A DNA stretch of 6,161 nt, taken from assembly GCA_030430345.1 (NCBI GenBank), contig JAUIFT010000194.1:1-6161 (forward strand), written 5' to 3'. A program made the translations under genes and the position numbers. Positions 1 to 5,959 of the stretch are shown in pieces. A model generated the notes under the pieces. It saw nothing but the letters and a program-made list of their open reading frames with translations, did no database searches and was not told the DNA's origin. Positions within the stretch are counted from its first letter, which is position 1; each line of letters starts with the position of its first letter. The stretch is from Calditrichia bacterium (GTDB lineage Bacteria; Calditrichota; Calditrichia; RBG-13-44-9; J042).

Positions 1-684
1 GACTTGGCTATTGTTGAAAACCGGATCGAGCGCCTGAAAAAGCAGATGAAAAAAATCAAGGAAGACCATCATACAAAAGAACTTGCACTGCTGGAGCGTT
101 GCCAGGCAACCCTCGAGGAGGAATCTCCATTGCGTGAACTGGATTTTAGCGACGACGAAAGAACCATGCTGCGCGGATACCAGTTCCTTTCACTGAAGCC
201 GGTAGTTTTTGCTATTAACATTAATGAGACGGACATCTCCCGGGAGCAAGAAATTGCGGCGCAATTCCCGGCAAAAAAGAATGTAAAGATTCTCACTCTT
301 TGTGCAAAAGCAGAGGAAGAAATTTCTCAACTGGCTGAAGAAGACCGGGAAATGTTTCTGGAAGAAATGGGCATTGTTGAACCGGCATTTCATAAACTGA
401 TTCGTATTTCCTACGACTTGCTTGGCCTCATCGCCTTCTTCACTGTTGGGGAAGACGAATGCCGGGCCTGGACCGTTCGCAGTGGTGCAGCGGCGCCAAA
501 AGCTGCCGGGGTTATTCATAGCGATATGGAACGGGGATTTATTCGGGCGGAAGTGGTTTCCTATAGTGATTTTATGACGCACAAGTCACTAGCAAAATGT
601 AAGGATAATGGGGTATTCCGTCTGGAAGGCAAAGGTTATGTCGTCAAGGATGGAGACATTATGTCGATTCGTTTTAACGTCTAG
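1..684 (+). CDS. ychF: Redox-regulated ATPase/ribosome-binding GTPase-like protein YchF (5'-truncated by window edge)
   Basis: This is the C-terminal 227 codons of YchF (also called EngD or OLA1-like), a universally conserved P-loop nucleotidase that prefers ATP and binds ribosomes in the cytoplasm. The family is usually about 360 residues, so the N-terminal G domain with its Walker A motif lies left of the window. The reading frame is open from base 1; the TTG at 4-6 is an internal Leu codon, not a start. Visible parts are the end of the charged coiled-coil insertion (VENRIERLKKQ, then a long Glu/Lys-rich stretch), the return to the nucleotide-binding fold around LSLKPVVFAININ, and the C-terminal TGS domain with the family signatures LLGLIAFFTVGEDECRAWTV, AAGVIHSD and GFIRAEVVSY. 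It ends in DGDIMSIRFNV, the classic YchF C-terminus. A terminator hairpin follows 8 nt after the stop, and the next gene is convergent. Family assignment is close to certain. Confidence 0.95.
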   Translation, partial: DLAIVENRIERLKKQMKKIKEDHHTKELALLERCQATLEEESPLRELDFSDDERTMLRGYQFLSLKPVVFAININETDISREQEIAAQFPAKKNVKILTLCAKAEEEISQLAEEDREMFLEEMGIVEPAFHKLIRISYDLLGLIAFFTVGEDECRAWTVRSGAAAPKAAGVIHSDMERGFIRAEVVSYSDFMTHKSLAKCKDNGVFRLEGKGYVVKDGDIMSIRFNV

Positions 685-692
685 CAACAAAA

Positions 693-719
693 AAGGGAAG
701 TTTTCCGGAAACTTCCCTT
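693..719 (-). terminator. Shared hairpin terminator between convergent ychF and the DUF4835 gene
   Basis: An 11-bp perfect stem (693-703 paired with 709-719; core GGGAAGTTT / AAACTTCCC) closes a 5-nt loop. Read on the minus strand, the stem is followed by TTTTTT from the A run at 689-694, the normal form of an intrinsic terminator for the DUF4835 gene ending at 744. Read on the plus strand it lies just past the ychF stop at 684, but its downstream tail is only TTC, so termination of ychF there would be weaker. Confidence 0.8.
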
Positions 720-743
720 CGAATCAGATAGAACACTTCCATT

Positions 744-1619
744 TTAAAAAGTTCGCTTTTTCCCTCTCGACATACATTCAGCATACACTTCGCTGTGGCG
801 GTTATCGATGCGCATCATTTCCCGGTAATTATTTGCCCCCTGATCATAAGTAAACAATACGCAAAACTCCTTATGATGTGCATCCAAAAAACGTTTCAGG
901 ATTTTACTATTTGGACGGCGGCTGCTCATCTGCTTTAGGAGTTCTACTACCTTGCCGGAATAATCAACCGCTTTTTTATTATCCTGCTTTTCTTCAATAT
1001 AAAACAGGCCTTCGTAGAAATAAAATAATGCATCCCGAAGAAAACTATGATCTGCATCCGTCATCAATTGTTGATCTTCCAGGCGGGTTTTCCATCCGGT
1101 CGCATACTGGCTAATCAGCCCTTCATCGGCGATATTTCGCGCCAGATCATAGTAGCGGGTCCCTCCTTTTAAGAGGTACGTATCCAGTTCTACCCCGAGC
1201 AGCATATAGATGTAATAATCCACAATGGAAAGCAGGGAATTAAAAATCGGGCGTTGATGATCCATGCTCTGCCCTTCGATATAGGGAAACTCACAAGCTT
1301 GATCCAAAAAGTTGCCGCCGGCTGCGGATTGCACCAGGAATTGCGCCCGGAAGATTTTTTCGGAGCCACGCGTTCGAACCGTAGTAACAACTATATTCAT
1401 ACGCACTTTCAGGCGCATTTCATCATATTCATCGGCCCATTGGTATGAGTTGACATAATCTTCCAGGCGGCGGGGAATTTCTGCCAGGATATTCTGATCC
1501 TGCGGCTGCAAGCGATCCGCCTGCAAGTTGCCCTGGAATTCAATCTGCTGCCCGAAAACCGGTATACTAAAAAGGAGAATTAAGAATGGAGCGTAAAAAT
1601 ATCTAAATACTGCCGGCAT
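744..1619 (-). CDS. DUF4835 family exported protein (type IX secretion PorD-like)
   Basis: The product is a 291-residue secreted or periplasmic protein of the DUF4835 family. I recognise it from the order of conserved blocks: an N-terminal mature region on Gln-rich sequence, the alternating beta segment MRLKVRMNIVVTTV, RAQFLVQSA, a central FNSLLSIVDYYIYMLLG, then GGTRYYDLARNIA and the C-terminal SSRRPNSKILKRFLDAHHKEF. In Bacteroidota this family has been annotated PorD, associated with the type IX secretion system; that name is from memory, so no symbol is assigned. The signal peptide is clear: a hydrophobic core APFLILLFSIPVFG with likely cleavage before QQ. The start at 1619 was chosen because AAAGG sits 7 nt upstream of it; an in-frame ATG at 1634 would add five residues but has only a weak GAAG. 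There are no transmembrane segments after the signal. The gene stands alone, convergent with ychF and divergent from a lipoprotein gene. Family assignment is good; the role in secretion is inference. Confidence 0.82.
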   Translation of the reverse strand: MPAVFRYFYAPFLILLFSIPVFGQQIEFQGNLQADRLQPQDQNILAEIPRRLEDYVNSYQWADEYDEMRLKVRMNIVVTTVRTRGSEKIFRAQFLVQSAAGGNFLDQACEFPYIEGQSMDHQRPIFNSLLSIVDYYIYMLLGVELDTYLLKGGTRYYDLARNIADEGLISQYATGWKTRLEDQQLMTDADHSFLRDALFYFYEGLFYIEEKQDNKKAVDYSGKVVELLKQMSSRRPNSKILKRFLDAHHKEFCVLFTYDQGANNYREMMRIDNRHSEVYAECMSRGKKRTF

Positions 1620-1771
1620 TGGAAAGCCTTTCATTAAGTTACTTCATCATTCAAAATGCAGATGCTAGTCAAAAAGGTAATATGATAAGCAGGCATTTTC
1701 AAGCGCTATTCACGGTACTATTGCATGTTTTTTCACAGGATAAGTTCCATTTACCGGAATCATTTTACCCT

Positions 1772-1800
1772 TTGCCTCCCCGAAATGATTTGTGTATAAT
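1772..1800 (+). promoter_or_regulatory. Candidate sigma-70-type promoter for the lipoprotein gene
   Basis: TTGCCT (1772-1777), a 17-bp spacer and a perfect TATAAT (1795-1800) give the best sigma-70-like match in the window. Transcription would begin near 1807, only about 10 nt before the ATG at 1817 and about 22 nt before the ATG at 1829. It also argues against the longer reading frame that opens at 1619, since the promoter would lie inside it. The prediction rests on consensus only; Bacteroidota-type promoters have a different -7 motif, so it is less certain if the host belongs there. Confidence 0.5.
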
Positions 1801-1816
1801 AATAATTGGAAATAAT

Positions 1817-2389
1817 ATGACTGGAAAAATGAAGACATTCTTAACTGCACTAGCGGTTCTATTGATAGGCCTTTTAGTAATTGGCTGCGATAATTCCGAA
1901 CAGGATGCAATTGAAAGCGAAGACGCCGAATTTAAAATTGCGCTGCAGGAAGTTAACCCCTTTCCAATCGTTTCCATGTATTTTGATGTAGAAGCAAACA
2001 CCTCGCAGACTGCGCTGCAAATTTTCCGCCGGGAGCTCTCCGAACAACACTTGCAACCGACCGGTCCTGTCTTAATGATATTCCGCAGCAAAGACAATCC
2101 ATCCCTGGAGATCGCCTCTCCGGTAGCAGAGAACACCATGGTAAAATCGCCATTATTTCTCGGCGAATGGCGCTATCCGGTTGTTTTTGAAGGGCAGCAT
2201 CTTGATATAGATCCCTCAGTTCCTAATTTACATCAGGCATTAATTGAATTCGCCGAGGCCAATAAATTTCCTGATCATTCGACAATTGTCGTTCGTTTAC
2301 TGGTCGATGAAAGTATTCCGGAGACTGGCAACACTTACGCTGCCGAACTTTGGATCCCGCTCCCCAGCGCTTCTCTCTTTTCCGACTAA
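1817..2389 (+). CDS. Lipoprotein with GyrI-like/AraC effector-binding-type domain
   Basis: The product is a predicted 190-residue lipoprotein. The N-terminus has a Lys, a long hydrophobic run (FLTALAVLLIGLL) and a lipobox VIGC, with the lipidated Cys at residue 24. Acidic residues follow directly (CDNSEQDAIESEDAE), resembling the acidic stretch that routes some Bacteroidota lipoproteins to the cell surface. The rest resembles the tandem repeat of the GyrI/SbmC and AraC effector-binding fold: first half FPIVSMYFDVEAN, a helix with RELSEQHLQPTGPVLMIFRSKD and LEIASPVAE; second half GEWRYPVVFEG, a helix ending FAEANKF, and closing YAAELWIPL. In other proteins this fold binds small molecules or gyrase; here no ligand or partner can be named. 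The frame is open back to 1619, but the promoter at 1772-1800 and the signal peptide favour a later start. The ATG at 1817 has GGA 6 nt upstream; ATG 1829 is a real alternative (186 residues, Cys 20). Lipoprotein status is strong; the fold is a moderate call. Confidence 0.75.
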   Translation: MTGKMKTFLTALAVLLIGLLVIGCDNSEQDAIESEDAEFKIALQEVNPFPIVSMYFDVEANTSQTALQIFRRELSEQHLQPTGPVLMIFRSKDNPSLEIASPVAENTMVKSPLFLGEWRYPVVFEGQHLDIDPSVPNLHQALIEFAEANKFPDHSTIVVRLLVDESIPETGNTYAAELWIPLPSASLFSD

Positions 2390-2429
2390 AGCAGTATTCT
2401 CCCCTACCATCTTCTAATCTAAACCAGCA

Positions 2430-2458
2430 GACTTTTAAATTCCCAGGAATTGAAAGTC
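2430..2458 (+). repeat. Imperfect inverted repeat after the lipoprotein gene
   Basis: GACTTT (2430-2435) and AAAGTC (2453-2458) flank a second pair, AATTCC (2438-2443) and GGAATT (2446-2451), with a small asymmetric internal loop between them. The structure lies about 40 nt after the lipoprotein stop, so it could serve as its terminator or an mRNA 3'-end stabiliser. No T tract follows on either strand, so it is not a canonical intrinsic terminator. The rest of 2390-2563 shows no recognisable gene or RNA. Confidence 0.35.
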
Positions 2459-2563
2459 CTGTGAACGCTTTATGAGAGTTTCATCATGATGCCTATTTGT
2501 TTTCAAACCGAAAGGAGTGATCTATCAACTGGTTACAGAATAGTGGCCATCCCTTAAAAAACA

Positions 2564-2595
2564 AAAAGGCCGCGGGGAAACCCTCGCGGCCTTTT
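2564..2595 (-). terminator. GC-rich intrinsic terminator of fbaB (probably bidirectional)
   Basis: AAAAGGCCGCG (2564-2574) pairs perfectly with CGCGGCCTTTT (2585-2595), and the inner GGG/CCC extends the stem around a small A-rich loop. On the minus strand the stem is followed by TTTTTGTTTTTT from the A-rich stretch 2556-2567. It sits about 20 nt beyond the fbaB stop, as expected for that gene's terminator. On the plus strand the stem ends in CTTTTG, so it could also stop transcripts arriving from the lipoprotein gene. Confidence 0.9.
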
Positions 2596-2615
2596 GCGTT
2601 AAGCCCATAAAGCCC

Positions 2616-3668
2616 TTAGGCAATCGTTACTGCATCTTCCAGATATACGTCCTGAATCGCATGAAGGAGGCTCGCACCTTCTTTCATGGGACGCTGGAAT
2701 GCTTTACGTCCGGAGATCAATCCCATACCGCCGGCACGCTTGTTAATCACGGCAGTCTTAACCGCCTGCGCCAGGTCGTTATCGCCGGAAGCGCCACCGG
2801 AGTTGATCAATCCAGCCCGGCCCATGTAGCAATTAGCTACCTGGTAGCGGGTTAAGTCAATCGGATGATCGCTGCTTAATTTACTGTACATATTCGGGTG
2901 GGATTTTGCAAATTTTACCGCGGTAAATCCGCCATTGTTTTCAGCTTGTTTCTGTTTTACGATATCCGCTTCGATTGTCGCTGCCAGGTGGTTTGCCTGA
3001 CCGGTAAGGTCCGCAGCAACATGATAATCCTTACCGTCTTTCTTGAAGGCGGAATTACGGGTATACGCCCAAAGGATCGTAACCAGACCAAGATCGTGCG
3101 CATGTTTAAATGCTTCGGAAATTTCCACGATCTGGCGGCTGCTTTCTTCGGAACCGAAGTAGATCGTTGCACCAACAGCGATTGCCCCCATTTCAAAAGC
3201 CTGATCGATATTGGCAAAAAGGATTTGATCGTATTTATTCGGGTAGGTCAATAATTCGTTGTGGTTGATTTTCAGGATAAAAGGAATCTTGTGGGCATAT
3301 TTACGGCTAACCGCGCCAAGCACACCTAATGTGGAAGCAACGGCATTACATCCGCCTTCGATAGCCAGTTTTACAATATTTTCCGGGTCGAAGTAAATCG
3401 GGTTCGGGGCAAAGGAAGCACCAGCGGTGTGTTCAATACCCTGATCTACCGGTAAAATGGAAATATAACCGGAGCCGCCCATACGGCCATGATTGAAAAG
3501 CGTTTGCATATTTCTTAATACTGTCGGTGTCCGGTCGGTATCGGCCATTACGCGATCGATAAAATCCGGACCAGGGAGATGCAAATCATCGCTGGCAATT
3601 GTTTTACATTTATGATTCAGCAGACTATCCGCTTCACTCCCGAGTAATTCTGTAATCTTATTAATCAT
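2616..3668 (-). CDS. fbaB: Class I fructose-bisphosphate aldolase, FbaB/DhnA family
   Basis: The product is a 350-residue cytoplasmic enzyme that reversibly cleaves fructose 1,6-bisphosphate into dihydroxyacetone phosphate and glyceraldehyde 3-phosphate (EC 4.1.2.13) in glycolysis and gluconeogenesis. It matches E. coli FbaB in length and nearly end to end. Diagnostic blocks are [20 protein letters not shown] (51-70), [16 protein letters not shown] (71-86), [16 protein letters not shown] (165-180), [13 protein letters not shown] (205-217), [20 protein letters not shown] (219-238), [17 protein letters not shown] (279-295) and [16 protein letters not shown] (309-324). Lys238 in DIVKQK aligns with the Schiff-base lysine of the DhnA-type class I enzymes; the Gly-rich loops at 289-295 and 312-321 are the likely phosphate-binding sites. 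The start at 3668 is fixed by a perfect AGGAGG at 3680-3675. The gene is monocistronic, ends at its own terminator and is divergent from ffs-dnaX. The family call is secure; direction of flux in this host cannot be read from sequence. Confidence 0.97.
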   Translation of the reverse strand: MINKITELLGSEADSLLNHKCKTIASDDLHLPGPDFIDRVMADTDRTPTVLRNMQTLFNHGRMGGSGYISILPVDQGIEHTAGASFAPNPIYFDPENIVKLAIEGGCNAVASTLGVLGAVSRKYAHKIPFILKINHNELLTYPNKYDQILFANIDQAFEMGAIAVGATIYFGSEESSRQIVEISEAFKHAHDLGLVTILWAYTRNSAFKKDGKDYHVAADLTGQANHLAATIEADIVKQKQAENNGGFTAVKFAKSHPNMYSKLSSDHPIDLTRYQVANCYMGRAGLINSGGASGDNDLAQAVKTAVINKRAGGMGLISGRKAFQRPMKEGASLLHAIQDVYLEDAVTIA

Positions 3669-3740
3669 GATACTCCTCCTGCAATTTTAAAATAATTTAA
3701 CATCCCGATCTCAGTTTTAATCTCAACACATCCCCTTTAA

Positions 3741-3779
3741 TAAAACAAGTTTTAATTCTTGAAAAATGCCCTTGTTTTA
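3741..3779. repeat. Perfect 9-bp inverted repeat in the presumed fbaB leader
   Basis: TAAAACAAG (3741-3749) and CTTGTTTTA (3771-3779) are perfect inverted copies separated by 21 bases. If fbaB is transcribed from the candidate promoter at 3789-3817, the outer edge of the repeat falls close to the transcription start. It could then be an operator or a 5'-leader hairpin. The left arm overlaps one of two AGTTTTAAT direct repeats. In AT-rich DNA a 9-bp match can arise by chance, so the function is inferred only. Confidence 0.4.
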
Positions 3780-3788
3780 CAAGACCGG

Positions 3789-3817
3789 ATTTTACATACT
3801 TTCTATATAAATTACAA
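3789..3817 (-). promoter_or_regulatory. Candidate promoter of fbaB
   Basis: Read on the minus strand, TTGTAA (3817-3812) is followed after 17 bp by TAAAAT (3794-3789). A start near 3782 would give a leader of roughly 115 nt that includes the inverted repeat at 3741-3779. This is the best-spaced pair found upstream of the gene, but both hexamers depart from consensus. Confidence 0.35.
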
Positions 3818-3869
3818 AGAGAAATTAATGTTATTCCTCAGGATAATTCGCTCAATAATCTTTTTCAGT

Positions 3870-3898
3870 TTGACTTTCGAATTGCATTGCTTTAAATT
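3870..3898 (+). promoter_or_regulatory. Candidate promoter for ffs-dnaX-ybaB
   Basis: TTGACT (3870-3875) is followed after 17 bp by TAAATT (3893-3898), or after 16 bp by TTAAAT. Transcription from here would begin about 70 nt before the SRP RNA, giving a precursor that would need 5' processing, as happens to 4.5S RNA in E. coli by RNase P. The weaker pair at 3949-3977 is an alternative that would start directly at the RNA. Confidence 0.35.
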
Positions 3899-3978
3899 TT
3901 ATACCTTGAAATTAAGGGAATCAACTAAACATTTCCCACTTTCAAAGGTTGTTTGAATGAGATATTTCAAATATTAAT

Positions 3979-4081
3979 AAAAGCCAGGTCCCACGCAATA
4001 GTACCCCGCCGAACCCCGCCAGGTCCGGAAGGAAGCAACGGTAGGTGGTCAGTCTATGTGCCGTGGGGTTACCTGGCTTTT
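3979..4081 (+). ncRNA. ffs: Small bacterial signal recognition particle RNA (4.5S-type)
   Basis: The RNA partners with Ffh to form the SRP, which targets nascent membrane proteins to the FtsY receptor. The diagnostic apical domain is present at 4022-4039: CAGGTCCGGAAGGAAGCAAC with the GGAA tetraloop at 4027-4030 and the asymmetric and symmetric internal loops that bind the Ffh M domain. The long hairpin closes with GCCAGGT (3983-3989) pairing with ACCTGGC (4071-4077), followed inward by CCCACG with CGTGGG and ATAG with CTAT. At about 100 nt it is the short form without an Alu domain. The terminal helix extends perfectly outward to 15 bp (3975-3989 with 4071-4085) and ends in TTTT, so the closing helix may also act as a partial terminator. 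The neighbouring dnaX and ybaB match the conserved scr-dnaX-yaaK order of Bacillus. Exact mature ends are uncertain by a few bases. Confidence 0.95.
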
Positions 4082-4169
4082 ATTATTAGTAGTGATCGGA
4101 CTTTTTTAATCTTTATTGGCACCCGAGCTTTTTGCCAGAAACTGCAAATCACTTCCGAGGCAATTCTAT

Positions 4170-5951
4170 ATGAGTTATATTGTTCTGGCCAGAAAATGGC
4201 GTCCCATGAGATTCGAAGATGTTGTCGGCCAGGAACATGTTTCCCGAACGCTGGTCAATGCTTTGCAGGAAGGGCGCCTGGGACATGCATTTATTTTTGC
4301 CGGTCCACGCGGGGTTGGTAAAACGACGACGGCCAGATTATTAGCCAGAGCGGTGAACAATCAGGATAAAACGGATTTCGGACTTGGTGCTGCAGAAGAT
4401 GATCCGCAAAAGCTCGATGTTATTGAAATTGATGGTGCCAGCAACCGCGGCATTGATGAAATCCGTAACCTGCGCGAAAACGTTCGCATTGCGCCGGCTT
4501 CTTCCGCCTATAAAGTGTATATTATCGATGAGTTTCACATGCTCAGCAAAGAGGCTTTTAATGCCTTGCTGAAAACGCTGGAAGAACCTCCTCCCCACGC
4601 ACTGTTTATTTTTGCCACGACTGAGATTCACCGGGTGCCTTTAACAATTCTCTCCCGTTGCCAGCGTTTCGATTTCAAACGGATACCCACCGCGGCAATC
4701 GCTGCCCAGTTGGAAAAGATCGCCATCCAGGAAAAGATTGATGTCGATTCGGAGAGCTTAACGCTCATTGCCCGCAAGGCCGATGGCGGAATGCGCGATG
4801 CCACCAGCATTCTCGATCAATTGTCTTCCTTTAGTGCCGGTAAAATTACCGTCGAGCAAGTGCAGAGTTCACTGGGCATTATTGGTGAAGAATTATATTT
4901 TGAATATACTGATTTGCTGAAAGACAAGAAGGACGGCGACATTATTATGTTTGCCGGGCGCGTCTCTCAACAAGGGCATGATCTGATGAATTTTGTGCAG
5001 GGTCTGGAAGCACATTTTCGCAACCTAATGCTTACCCGGGCCACCGGCGGCACCAACTTGCTGGAAACCTCCGATTACATCAAAGAACGCTACCAGGAGA
5101 AATCGGCTGAATTCGAAACCGCTGATTTAATTCAGTATCTGGAAATTTTGACACAAAACGAGAGTATTCTCAAGTTCAGCGAAAATCCGCAGTTAATCCT
5201 GGAACTACTCTTGCTAAAAATTGCCCATAAACCATTAAGCGTTAATATGGAGGAACTTCTTGATTTGCTGAAGAACCTTCCTCCGGCCGGCAGTGCACCG
5301 GCGGCGCCGGGTTCCGGAAAGCCATCCGGCGGCGGACCATCAGCTGGTGGCTATACACCTCCGGTGGACAACAGCGGTAAACCGCAGGGCAGCCTCTTTC
5401 CCTCATCCGCCCCGGCAGGGAAACCCGACAAGGGAACGAAAGCATCCATATCCGCCAATCAATTCGCCGGTTTGAAAAATCTGCAACCGAAAAAAATGTC
5501 TCCTCAACCGGAAAAAGCTGTAGAGGCGGCGGTTGTAGAAGCACCGGTTGAGACAAATAATTTACCCCTTGACATCAATCTATCCCTGGAAAGTATTTCC
5601 GAGAATTGGAAAAATGTTGTCGAGGCAGTACGCAAAGAAAAAATCGCCCTGGCTTCTTTTCTGCAGGATGGCGTTCCCTATAAATATGAAACTGGCCAAT
5701 TACAAATAGCCTTCGACCCGAAAACCTCCTTTCATATCGGGCATATTATGAAAAATATCAAGCTGATTGAAAGCGCTCTTCGAAATACCCTGCAAGCAGC
5801 GGTTAAAATCGATTGTATCAAGGTGGATTTTGAGGAAAAAGGCATTGAGAAACAGATGTTAACGCCGGAAGATGTTTTTGAAAGCATGAAGGATAAGGAA
5901 CCGGTGTTGAAAAAAATCATAGAACTTTTTGACTGTGAGAACATGGATTAG
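4170..5951 (+). CDS. dnaX: DNA polymerase III subunits gamma and tau (clamp-loader ATPase)
   Basis: The product (593 residues) is the AAA+ motor of the clamp loader, which opens the beta sliding clamp and places it on primed DNA; the tau form also tethers the polymerase. The sequence opens with the typical [12 protein letters not shown] and VGQEHV. Walker A GPRGVGKT is at 45-52, Walker [11 protein letters not shown] at 116-125, sensor 1 ATTE near 149-152, the SRC motif with its arginine finger near 161-164, and sensor 2 GGMRDA at 206-211. The collar domain runs to about residue 370. A Pro/Gly/Ser-rich linker (about 371-470) precedes a C-terminal tau domain containing [20 protein letters not shown]. 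Two oddities stand out: residues 65-82, where the four-Cys zinc module normally lies, contain no cysteine, and the linker carries a frameshift-like element. The start at 4170 has GAGG 9 nt upstream; an in-frame TTG at 4116 would add 18 unconserved residues. The stop overlaps the ybaB ribosome binding site. Confidence 0.97.
   Translation: MSYIVLARKWRPMRFEDVVGQEHVSRTLVNALQEGRLGHAFIFAGPRGVGKTTTARLLARAVNNQDKTDFGLGAAEDDPQKLDVIEIDGASNRGIDEIRNLRENVRIAPASSAYKVYIIDEFHMLSKEAFNALLKTLEEPPPHALFIFATTEIHRVPLTILSRCQRFDFKRIPTAAIAAQLEKIAIQEKIDVDSESLTLIARKADGGMRDATSILDQLSSFSAGKITVEQVQSSLGIIGEELYFEYTDLLKDKKDGDIIMFAGRVSQQGHDLMNFVQGLEAHFRNLMLTRATGGTNLLETSDYIKERYQEKSAEFETADLIQYLEILTQNESILKFSENPQLILELLLLKIAHKPLSVNMEELLDLLKNLPPAGSAPAAPGSGKPSGGGPSAGGYTPPVDNSGKPQGSLFPSSAPAGKPDKGTKASISANQFAGLKNLQPKKMSPQPEKAVEAAVVEAPVETNNLPLDINLSLESISENWKNVVEAVRKEKIALASFLQDGVPYKYETGQLQIAFDPKTSFHIGHIMKNIKLIESALRNTLQAAVKIDCIKVDFEEKGIEKQMLTPEDVFESMKDKEPVLKKIIELFDCENMD
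5490..5552 (+). promoter_or_regulatory. Candidate programmed frameshift/slippage element in dnaX (gamma production)
   Basis: Seven A residues (5490-5496) cover codons 441, 442 and the first base of 443 (AAA AAA ATG). After a 6-nt spacer comes a perfect 9-bp stem, CTCAACCGG (5503-5511) with CCGGTTGAG (5544-5552), with a 32-nt loop that contains a further GCT/AGC pairing. A shift to the -1 frame adds 18 residues after Lys442 and stops at TGA 5549-5551, inside the 3' stem arm, giving a product of about 460 residues. A +1 shift stops at TAG 5521-5523. In E. coli, dnaX uses A AAA AAG plus a stem-loop to make gamma (431 residues), and Thermus uses RNA polymerase slippage on an A run. One caution: the base before the run is G, so tandem -1 re-pairing is imperfect in the P site; slippage of the polymerase or of a single tRNA would avoid this. 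Confidence 0.55.
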
Positions 5952-5959
5952 GAGAATAT

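Larger units (their letters stand above)
3669..3978. other. AT-rich divergent regulatory region between fbaB and ffs-dnaX
   Basis: These 310 bases hold no credible gene. The plus-strand frame at 3759-3956 lacks a ribosome binding site, has an Ile/Leu/Phe-rich composition typical of translated AT-rich DNA, and overlaps promoter-like sequence. From left to right the region contains the fbaB ribosome binding site, two direct copies of AGTTTTAAT (3713-3721 and 3748-3756), a 9-bp inverted repeat (3741-3779), a candidate minus-strand promoter (3789-3817) and a candidate plus-strand promoter (3870-3898). A second weak plus-strand pair, TTGTTT (3949-3954) and TATTAA (3972-3977) with a 17-bp spacer, would start transcription directly at the SRP RNA. 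Confidence 0.6.

Noticed and set aside
608..853. A plus-strand frame crossing the ychF end, the shared terminator and the DUF4835 3' end
   Set aside because: It overlaps two recognised genes in other frames and a terminator hairpin; no family features.
1619..1816. N-terminal extension of the lipoprotein frame back to 1619
   Set aside because: It would bury the lipoprotein signal peptide about 70 residues inside the protein, overlaps the start of the divergent DUF4835 gene and contains the best promoter-like site in the window.
2486..2557. A 23-codon plus-strand frame (MMPICFQ...) between the lipoprotein gene and the fbaB terminator, with an orphan AAAGGAG at 2511-2517
   Set aside because: Its own upstream region has only a weak GAGAG, the AAAGGAG lies inside the frame with no useful start codon after it, and there is no conservation evidence.
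3759..3956. A 65-codon plus-strand frame in the fbaB-ffs intergenic region
   Set aside because: It has no ribosome binding site, a composition dictated by AT-rich DNA and overlap with promoter candidates for both directions.
4116..4169. Upstream in-frame TTG start for dnaX adding 18 residues
   Set aside because: DnaX proteins begin at the conserved MSYxxLARKWRP; the ATG at 4170 has a GAGG ribosome binding site, and the extra residues resemble nothing in the family.
3953..4321. A plus-strand open frame running across the SRP RNA and into dnaX
   Set aside because: It overlaps the confidently identified ffs RNA and the conserved dnaX start in another frame, and its translation has no family signature.
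5280..5430. GC-rich, Pro/Gly-rich stretch of dnaX considered as a possible insertion or foreign segment
   Set aside because: A low-complexity Pro/Gly/Ser linker between the collar domain and the tau C-terminal domain is normal for DnaX, and the frame is continuous.
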